Positions 4,607 through 9,684 of a stretch of 9,684 nucleotides of DNA are shown one piece after another. The translations under genes and the position numbers were made by a program. Location: the NCBI GenBank assembly GCA_964545475.1, contig CAZJGG010000081.1:1-9684 (forward strand). Direction: 5' to 3'. The notes under the pieces were generated by a model that made no database searches, was not told the origin of the DNA, and was given only the letters and a program-made list of their open reading frames with translations. The DNA comes from CAZJGG01 sp964545475. Lineage in GTDB: Bacteria > Bacillota > Clostridia > Lachnospirales > JAISER01. How positions within the stretch are numbered: the first letter of the stretch is position 1; each line of letters starts with the position of its first letter.

Positions 4607-6706
4607 TTGAAAAAGATTATTAAATTTTTAAAGCCTTTTAGAGCTTTGATTTTTATTGTAATTGCCCTTTTGTTAATTCAAGGATTGTGCGAATTAAACT
4701 TGCCAAACTATATGTCTCAAATTGTAAATGTAGGTATACAGCAAGGGGGCGTTGAAAGCGCTGCGCCAGACGCTATAAGCGTAAATAGTCTTGAATTTAT
4801 TAAAGCATTTATGACAGATGATGAAAAAAACCTGATTGATAGTAATTATGCCCTTGTTTCAAGCGATAGCTACAAAAAGACATACAAAAATGCGGAAACT
4901 CAAATTTATGTAAGAAATGAAGACTTAACCCTAGAAACGGAACAACAGCTGGATAAGGCATTCGGAACGGCCGCATGGATTTATTATAACGAAAAAACCT
5001 CTATAGAGGATGCTCGGGCTGAGGCGATAAATACAGAAGAATCCACAATTAAACAAAGCGGTATAATGCTTTCTAAAGAATATTATAAAGAGCTGGGGGC
5101 GGATTTAGTATCACTTCAAGCATCTTATATATTAAAAATAGGTATGGTTATGATTTTAGTAGCCCTTTTAAGCGGATGCGCCACAGTGTTGGTAAGCCTT
5201 CATTCCTCTAGGATAGCCTCCGGGGTTTCCCGTAATTTACGTAAAGAGATATTTTCTAAAATTGAAAGCTTTTCTAACGATGAATTTGATAAATTTTCAA
5301 CCGCTTCATTAATTACAAGATGTACTAACGACGTTATGCAAATTCAAATGCTTTTAACAATGGGTATAAGAATATTAATCTTTGCACCGATAATGGGTAT
5401 TGGCGGATTTATAATGGCCATGAAAAAGTCTGTTTCCATGGGCTGGATAATCGGTATCGCCATAGTTTTTTTAATCGGAATGATAATTGTAATAATGTCC
5501 ATATCCATGCCAAAATTTAAAATAATACAAAAGCTTGTGGATAGGCTTAACCTTGTTTCAAGAGAAAATTTAACAGGGCTTATGGTAATAAGAGCTTTCG
5601 GAACTCAAGAGCATGAGACGAAACGTTTTGACAGAGCCAACGATGAACTGACACAAACCAACCTTTTTGTAAACCGTATTATGGTGTTTATGATGCCTGT
5701 AATGATGCTTATTATGAACGGCACTTCTGTTTTAATTGTTTGGATAGGTTCTCATCAAATTGCAGCTTCACAAATGCTAGTTGGGGATATGATGGCGTAT
5801 ATGCAATACGCAATGCAAATTATAATGTCGTTTTTAATGATTTCTATGATGTTTATTTTTGTTCCAAGAGCCGCTGTTTCGGCAGACCGTATAACGGAAG
5901 TGCTTGAAACGGAAATTACTATTAACGACCCGGAAAAGCCGCAGCAATTTAACCCTGCAAAAAAAGGTTTTGTAGAATTTAAAGATGTATCTTTCAGATA
6001 CCACGGGGCAGATGAGGATGCTATACAAAACGTTTCGTTTACGGCGAACCCCGGGGAAACAACGGCAATAATAGGTTCAACGGGCTCGGGCAAAACAACT
6101 CTTGCAAGCCTTATTCTCCGCTTTTACGACGTTTCTTCCGGTAAGGTTATAGTAGACGGGGTAGACGTAAAAGAGGTTACTCAAAAGGCACTTAGAGAAA
6201 AAATAGGATATGTTCCACAAAAAGGTGTTTTAATTTCGGGAACAATTGAATCAACAATAAAATACGGAAATAGGGATATGTCTGATAAAGAACTTGAAAA
6301 GGCTGCTAGAGTTGCCCAGGCTTATGACTTTATTTCTGAAAAGCCCGACGGTTTTAATTCCGAGATTGCTCAAGGAGGCGGCAACGTTTCCGGCGGGCAA
6401 AAGCAAAGGCTTTCTATAGCAAGGGCTCTTGCCAAAAACCCGGAAATATTCATTTACGACGACAGCTTTTCTGCTTTGGATTTTAAAACGGACGCAACTC
6501 TTAGAAAAGCCCTTAAAGAGCATACAGGCAATAGCACAGTTATAGTAATTGCTCAAAGGGTTAGCACAATTTTAAACGCCGAGCAAATTATTGTTATGGA
6601 CAATGGTAAAGTTGTCGGAGTGGGTACTCATAAAGAATTGCTTAAGAGCTGCCCGGAATATTATGAAATTGCCTCATCCCAGCTTTCAGAGGAGGAATTA
6701 GCATGA
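4607..6706 (+). CDS. ABC exporter half-subunit with degenerate ATP site (BmrC/LmrC/TM287-like) and large extracellular insert
   Basis: 699 aa, longer than the roughly 580 aa usual for half-exporters. TM1 (about 12-30) is followed by about 135 mostly hydrophilic residues (about 35-168) before TM2 (about 172-195), predicted to be extracellular. Further helices lie near 250-272, 279-300, 358-382 and 392-420. The nucleotide-binding domain has Walker A GSTGSGKTT (490-498), Q-loop Q538, signature VSGGQ (594-598) and Walker B FIYDD, with D619 where the catalytic Glu should be. The H-loop His is Gln650. Its own ATP site should therefore be non-hydrolytic, while its intact signature completes the partner's site. 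The start is TTG at 4607, with GGGAG 7 nt upstream. The gene overlaps the next subunit by 4 bp. The role is export of drugs or toxic compounds across the cytoplasmic membrane; the substrate is unknown. Confidence 0.95.
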   Translation: MKKIIKFLKPFRALIFIVIALLLIQGLCELNLPNYMSQIVNVGIQQGGVESAAPDAISVNSLEFIKAFMTDDEKNLIDSNYALVSSDSYKKTYKNAETQIYVRNEDLTLETEQQLDKAFGTAAWIYYNEKTSIEDARAEAINTEESTIKQSGIMLSKEYYKELGADLVSLQASYILKIGMVMILVALLSGCATVLVSLHSSRIASGVSRNLRKEIFSKIESFSNDEFDKFSTASLITRCTNDVMQIQMLLTMGIRILIFAPIMGIGGFIMAMKKSVSMGWIIGIAIVFLIGMIIVIMSISMPKFKIIQKLVDRLNLVSRENLTGLMVIRAFGTQEHETKRFDRANDELTQTNLFVNRIMVFMMPVMMLIMNGTSVLIVWIGSHQIAASQMLVGDMMAYMQYAMQIIMSFLMISMMFIFVPRAAVSADRITEVLETEITINDPEKPQQFNPAKKGFVEFKDVSFRYHGADEDAIQNVSFTANPGETTAIIGSTGSGKTTLASLILRFYDVSSGKVIVDGVDVKEVTQKALREKIGYVPQKGVLISGTIESTIKYGNRDMSDKELEKAARVAQAYDFISEKPDGFNSEIAQGGGNVSGGQKQRLSIARALAKNPEIFIYDDSFSALDFKTDATLRKALKEHTGNSTVIVIAQRVSTILNAEQIIVMDNGKVVGVGTHKELLKSCPEYYEIASSQLSEEELA

Positions 6707-8559
6707 GCGAAAAAAAGCATATGAGAGGAAGAATTGGCGGAGGAGGGCGCATGGGTGCCCACGCCATGGGAATGCATGGAGAAAAAGCCAAAGATTTTAA
6801 AGGAACAATTTCAAAGCTTGCTGCTTATTTAGGCATTTATAAATGGAAAATAATTTTCGTTATGGTTTTAGCAATAGTATCAACAGTTTTTGCTATTTTT
6901 TCTCCTAAAATTTTAGGCGGTGCAACAGATGAGCTTTTTTCCGGAATAATGCGAAGCATTGCAGGAACCGGAGGTGTTGACTTTGTAAAAATCGGGCAAA
7001 TAATTTTAACTCTTGTTGTTTTATATGTTTTAAGCGCATTATTTCAATATATTCAAAGTTATATAATGACTGGCATTACAATGAAAGTAACTTATAAGCT
7101 TAGAAACGATATATTTGAAAAAATACACAAGCTGCCACTTTCCTATTTTGACCATATAACCCATGGTGAAGTGCAGTCCAGAATTACAAATGACGTTGAC
7201 ACAATAAGCCACACATTAAGCCAAAGCCTTGCCCAAATTATTACTAGTATAACAATGATTATAGGCATTGCAGTTATGATGTTTACTATAAGCTGGCAAA
7301 TGACATTAGCGGCGTTATGCATAATACCTGTTACATTGTCTCTTGTTATGCTTATTATAAAACAATCTCAAAAGCATTTTAAAAACCAGCAAACTTATTT
7401 AGGTCACGTTAACGGTCATGTGGAAGAAATGCTTAGCAGCCATACTGTTGTAAAATCCTTTTGCGGAGAGGAAGAATCAATAAAAAGCTTTGAGGAATAT
7501 AACGACACGCTGTATCATTCTGCATGGAAAGCGAACTTTCTTTCTGGGCTTATGATGCCAATAACTAACTTTGTAGGAAATTTAGGCTACGTTGCTATTT
7601 GTATTTTAGGAGGTTATTTGGCAACAACAGGCGTAATAACAGTCGGCGGCATTCAATCCTTTATACAATATGTAAGGCAGTTTACCCAGCCAATTTCCCA
7701 AATCGCCAATATATCCAACGTATTGCAGCAGACGGCGGCGGCAGCGGAACGTGTTTTTGAATTTTTAGCTGAAAAAGAAGAAATACCGGAAGAAAAACAG
7801 GCCTTAACGGCGGATGCCTATACTGATGGCACTGTAAGTTTTGAGCGTGTGTCCTTTGGGTATGAAAGCGACAAAATTATAATTAAAGATTTTAATGCAA
7901 AGGTTTCCCACGGGCAGAAAATAGCCATTGTTGGGCCAACAGGAGCAGGAAAAACAACAATTGTAAAGCTTCTTATGCGTTTTTATGATATTAACGAAGG
8001 CGCAATTAAAATAGACGGCAACGACATTAAGTTGTTTAAGAGAGATGAACTTCGCTCAATTTTCGGAATGGTTTTACAGGAGACATGGCTTTATAATGGC
8101 ACTATAATGGAAAATATAAGATACGGCAGGCTCAACGCAATAGACGAGGAAGTTAAAAATGCGGCGGTTGCGGCTCAGGCGGACTTCTTTATAAGAACTC
8201 TTCCTCACGGCTACGATATGGAGCTAAACGAAGAGGCTAACAACATTTCCCAAGGGCAAAAACAGCTCCTTACAATTGCAAGGGCGATACTTGCGGACCC
8301 GGAAATTCTTATTCTTGACGAGGCTACAAGCAGCGTTGATACACGTACAGAACAGCATATACAAATTGCAATGGATAACTTAATGAAAGGGCGCACAAGT
8401 TTTGTTATCGCCCACAGACTTTCAACAATAAAAAACGCCGACCTTATTTTAGTAATGAAAGACGGCGACATTGTGGAGCAGGGTAATCATATGGAACTGA
8501 TTAGTAAAAACGGTTTTTATGCAAACCTTTATAATAGCCAGTTTGATAAAGCAATTTGA
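6703..8559 (+). CDS. ABC exporter half-subunit with catalytic ATP site (BmrD/LmrD/TM288-like)
   Basis: 618 aa. Six membrane helices begin at about residue 48; a canonical nucleotide-binding domain follows, with Walker A GPTGAGKTT (411-419), Q459, Walker B ILILDE with catalytic E540, D-loop SSVD and H-loop H571. Its signature is ISQGQ (515-519) instead of LSGGQ. This is the complement of the defects in the preceding subunit, so the pair should form one hydrolytic and one degenerate site as a heterodimer. The first 30 residues are cytoplasmic and rich in Gly, His and Met (H6, M7, M17, H20, M22, M24, H25). The ATG overlaps the upstream TGA (ATGA), with AGAGGAGG ahead of it, giving tight coupling and probably 1:1 synthesis. 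It is convergent with the HxlR gene, with 7 bp between the stops and no clear terminator. Confidence 0.95.
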   Translation: MSEKKHMRGRIGGGGRMGAHAMGMHGEKAKDFKGTISKLAAYLGIYKWKIIFVMVLAIVSTVFAIFSPKILGGATDELFSGIMRSIAGTGGVDFVKIGQIILTLVVLYVLSALFQYIQSYIMTGITMKVTYKLRNDIFEKIHKLPLSYFDHITHGEVQSRITNDVDTISHTLSQSLAQIITSITMIIGIAVMMFTISWQMTLAALCIIPVTLSLVMLIIKQSQKHFKNQQTYLGHVNGHVEEMLSSHTVVKSFCGEEESIKSFEEYNDTLYHSAWKANFLSGLMMPITNFVGNLGYVAICILGGYLATTGVITVGGIQSFIQYVRQFTQPISQIANISNVLQQTAAAAERVFEFLAEKEEIPEEKQALTADAYTDGTVSFERVSFGYESDKIIIKDFNAKVSHGQKIAIVGPTGAGKTTIVKLLMRFYDINEGAIKIDGNDIKLFKRDELRSIFGMVLQETWLYNGTIMENIRYGRLNAIDEEVKNAAVAAQADFFIRTLPHGYDMELNEEANNISQGQKQLLTIARAILADPEILILDEATSSVDTRTEQHIQIAMDNLMKGRTSFVIAHRLSTIKNADLILVMKDGDIVEQGNHMELISKNGFYANLYNSQFDKAI

Positions 8560-8566
8560 CAAAATA

Positions 8567-8911
8567 TTAACAGGTAGATGTGCAACATGGTTGCGCTGTT
8601 GATTCAAGGTGTTTTGTACCCCAATTACACATGGCATCCAAAATTGGGATTATTGTCTTCCCGTATTCAGTAAGTGAATACTCCACTTTTGGCGGCACAA
8701 CAGGGTAAGTGATGCGCTTAATCAAACCATCTCTCTCCAACTCTTTAAGCTGCTGAGTAAGCATTTTTGGAGTGGCAGTTATTACTTTTTTGCTAAGTTC
8801 ATTATGCCTTAGTGTGTTATCCACTAAGTGCCATAATATTAACGCCTTATACTTTCCGCCTATTAGTTTAAGTGTTGCTTCTACCGGACAATTAAATTCA
8901 CAGTTATTCAT
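8567..8911 (-). CDS. HxlR/DUF24-family transcriptional regulator, Cys-rich
   Basis: 114 aa, typical length. The family N-terminus is plain: C8-P-V-E-A-T-L-x-L-I-G-G-K (residues 8-20), then LILWHL, the recognition region VITATPKMLTQQLKELERDGLI and the wing RITYPVVPPKVEYSLTEYG. Six cysteines are present: 4, 8, 95, 109, 110 and 114. Cys8 is the position conserved in DUF24 sensors such as YodB and HypR, which respond to quinones, aldehydes or hypochlorite by thiol chemistry. The C-terminal CCTSTC is unusual. The start is the ATG at 8911 with AGAGGG about 10 nt upstream; an in-frame TTG at 8935 lacks a ribosome binding site. It is divergent from a nitroreductase gene, as hypR is linked to hypO in Bacillus, so it probably controls that gene and itself (inference). 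Confidence 0.9.
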   Translation of the reverse strand: MNNCEFNCPVEATLKLIGGKYKALILWHLVDNTLRHNELSKKVITATPKMLTQQLKELERDGLIKRITYPVVPPKVEYSLTEYGKTIIPILDAMCNWGTKHLESTAQPCCTSTC

Positions 8912-8941
8912 GGCATTATATCCCTCTCTACGCAATTTCTG

Positions 8942-8965
8942 TATACTATCTTTTTGGGTAGTATA
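8942..8965. promoter_or_regulatory. Candidate HxlR operator 1 (upstream of the HxlR gene)
   Basis: Inverted repeat TATACTATC - TTTTTG - GGTAGTATA, with 8 of 9 base pairs matching. It contains TACT...AGTA half-sites, the kind of dyad reported for DUF24 regulators of the YodB/CatR group (from memory). It sits 31-54 bp upstream of the HxlR ATG, where its promoter must lie, so it would suit autoregulation. Confidence 0.55.
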
Positions 8966-8983
8966 TATGAAAAAAGTGCGTAC

Positions 8984-9011
8984 TTGTTATAAAGAATATT
9001 TATGTTATAAT
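8984..9011 (+). promoter_or_regulatory. Extended -10 promoter of the nitroreductase gene
   Basis: The -10 box TATAAT (9006-9011) is perfect and preceded by TGT, an extended -10 motif (TGnTATAAT). The -35 is TTGTTA (8984-8989), with a 16-bp spacer. The start of transcription should be near 9018. The -10 box lies wholly inside the 18-bp palindrome at 9002-9019. Confidence 0.7.
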
Positions 9012-9019
9012 TATAACAT
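9002..9019. promoter_or_regulatory. Perfect 18-bp palindrome over the nitroreductase -10 box (candidate operator 2)
   Basis: ATGTTATAATTATAACAT is its own reverse complement. It covers the -10 box and transcription start of the nitroreductase gene, so a bound protein would block polymerase. The half-sites differ from those at 8942-8965, so it may be bound by the same HxlR protein or by another regulator. Confidence 0.55.
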
Positions 9020-9081
9020 GCTTGATACCGGATATCAAGGAGCATTGATATAATAAAAAAATGAAGGTTGAGGTTAGAGTA

Positions 9082-9600
9082 ATGGATTTTTTAACACTAG
9101 CGAAGCAGCGTTGTTCTGTTCGCAAATATAAAACCACTAAAGTTGAAGAAGAAAAATTACAAAAAATATTGGAGGCGGCTCATGTCGCTCCTACAGCTGC
9201 TAACATGCAACCCCAGAAGCTTTTAATAATTAAAAGTGAGTCTGCATTGTCGAAGTTATCAAAGGGAGTAGGGTTTCACGATGCTCCTCTAGCGATTATT
9301 GTATGTGCAGACCACAATAGCGCTTGGGTTAGACCTTTTGATAAAAAACATATGGTTGATATTGACGGCACAATTGTTGCTGACCATATTGTTATGGAAG
9401 CTGAAGATTTGGGGCTTAGCACTTGTTGGCTGACTTATTTTGACCCAAAAGTTATATGCGCAGAGTTTAATATTCCAAGCAATTTAGAACCGGTAGCAAT
9501 TATCTCAATTGGTTATGCTGATGGAGATAAAGATTCAAGTGAGCGTCATGCAAAGACACGAAATCCGTTGGATAGTATGGTGGTTTACGATAGTTTCTAA
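9082..9600 (+). CDS. Nitroreductase-family FMN-dependent NAD(P)H oxidoreductase
   Basis: 172 aa, a short-form nitroreductase. Expected family features are present: R10-C-S-x-R14-K-Y at the N-terminus (FMN phosphate/ribityl binding), APTAANMQPQ (36-45), a central helix with HIVMEAEDLGLSTCW (102-116), and ISIGYAD (141-147) near the end. Such enzymes use flavin to reduce nitro compounds, quinones or related electrophiles as cytoplasmic homodimers; the actual substrate cannot be assigned. The start at 9082 is preferred because GAGG (9070-9073) lies 8 nt upstream. An in-frame ATG at 9061 would add seven residues and has its nearest AAGGAG 18 nt away. The divergent HxlR regulator and the promoter palindrome suggest induction by reactive electrophiles, as for hypO of Bacillus. 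Confidence 0.92.
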   Translation: MDFLTLAKQRCSVRKYKTTKVEEEKLQKILEAAHVAPTAANMQPQKLLIIKSESALSKLSKGVGFHDAPLAIIVCADHNSAWVRPFDKKHMVDIDGTIVADHIVMEAEDLGLSTCWLTYFDPKVICAEFNIPSNLEPVAIISIGYADGDKDSSERHAKTRNPLDSMVVYDSF

Positions 9601-9603
9601 AGC

Positions 9604-9639
9604 AAAAAAATTGGCTGTCGACAAGGGTTGTCGACAGCC
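9604..9639 (-). terminator. Intrinsic terminator, oriented for leftward transcription
   Basis: A perfect 12-bp stem, GGCTGTCGACAA / TTGTCGACAGCC (9613-9624 and 9628-9639), encloses GGG. On the minus strand it is followed by AA and a run of seven T (9610-9604), an ideal intrinsic terminator for a gene entering from the right. On the plus strand it lies 12 bp after the nitroreductase stop and lacks a U-tract, though it could still end or protect that message. Confidence 0.75.
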
Positions 9640-9642
9640 TGC

Positions 9643-9663
9643 GGAACGCATACAATGCGTTCC
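9643..9663. repeat. Second perfect hairpin, adjacent to the terminator
   Basis: GGAACGCAT - ACA - ATGCGTTCC is a perfect 9-bp inverted repeat starting three bases after the first hairpin. There is no U-tract on either side. With the first stem it forms a compound palindromic module; the 21 bases after it hold no further structure that I can see before the window ends. Confidence 0.7.
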
Positions 9664-9684
9664 CTACAAAATGGCATCAAAGGG

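Noticed and set aside
5755..6093. Minus-strand open frames inside the ABC genes, and similar frames opposite the chemoreceptor
   Set aside because: They lie wholly opposite well-conserved coding sequence, have no family resemblance and no ribosome binding sites.
8580..8596. Hairpin GTGCAAC-ATG-GTTGCGC just after the exporter operon as its terminator
   Set aside because: It lies in the coding end of the HxlR gene, has a short stem with a wobble, and no U-tract follows.
8912..8935. TTG start for the HxlR gene at 8935
   Set aside because: It lacks a ribosome binding site and would add residues ahead of the conserved N-terminus; the ATG at 8911 has AGAGGG upstream.
9018..9053. 11-codon frame MLDTGYQGALI at the predicted nitroreductase transcription start
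   Set aside because: It would be a leaderless peptide with no ribosome binding site. The overlap with the predicted start site is probably chance.
9061..9081. ATG start for the nitroreductase at 9061
   Set aside because: Its nearest Shine-Dalgarno sequence is 18 nt away, and the ATG at 9082 has GAGG at 8 nt. The longer form cannot be fully excluded.

Overview
The window is AT-rich. It has compact intergenic spaces, AGGAGG-type ribosome binding sites, TTG as well as ATG starts, and two perfect TTGACA-17-TATAAT promoters. Together with the gene content (smpB, MarR-controlled heterodimeric ABC exporter, ROK and HxlR regulators, a membrane chemoreceptor) this points to a low-GC Firmicute, most likely a Clostridia-class anaerobe. 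That assignment is inference; there is no rRNA or other decisive marker.

Layout. Positions 1-1800 (minus) encode a chemoreceptor with almost no extracellular part and a cytoplasmic, cysteine-rich PAS sensor. It is read from a consensus promoter through a roughly 130-nt leader. Positions 1801-2199 are intergenic and hold that promoter plus two hairpins behind the next gene. Positions 2200-3372 and 3374-3844 (minus) are a ROK-family regulator and smpB, one base apart and read as smpB then ROK. A short divergent region (3845-4003) carries a consensus promoter for the rightward operon: a MarR regulator (4004-4447) and two ABC exporter half-subunits (4607-6706 and 6703-8559), which overlap by 4 bp. 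The two subunits have complementary nucleotide-site defects, the signature of an obligate heterodimer of the BmrCD/LmrCD/TM287-288 type. Convergent to this operon is an HxlR/DUF24 regulator (8567-8911, minus), itself divergent from a small nitroreductase (9082-9600, plus). The space between those two holds two palindromes that look like operators.

How the genes work together. The right half reads as a stress-defence block: a MarR-controlled drug/toxin exporter beside an HxlR-nitroreductase pair that resembles the electrophile/oxidant-sensing HypR-HypO arrangement of Bacillus. The left half (chemoreceptor, ROK, smpB) is unrelated housekeeping or regulation.

Most unusual structure. The whole gap between marR and the first ABC gene, plus the last eight codons of marR, forms one nested imperfect palindrome of about 166 nt (4421-4586). 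It looks like a foldback/MITE-type element that has supplied the C-terminus of the MarR protein and now sits inside the operon mRNA. A second compound palindrome (two adjacent perfect hairpins) lies at the right end of the window after the nitroreductase gene. I found no CRISPR array, tRNA, rRNA, transposase or phage gene.
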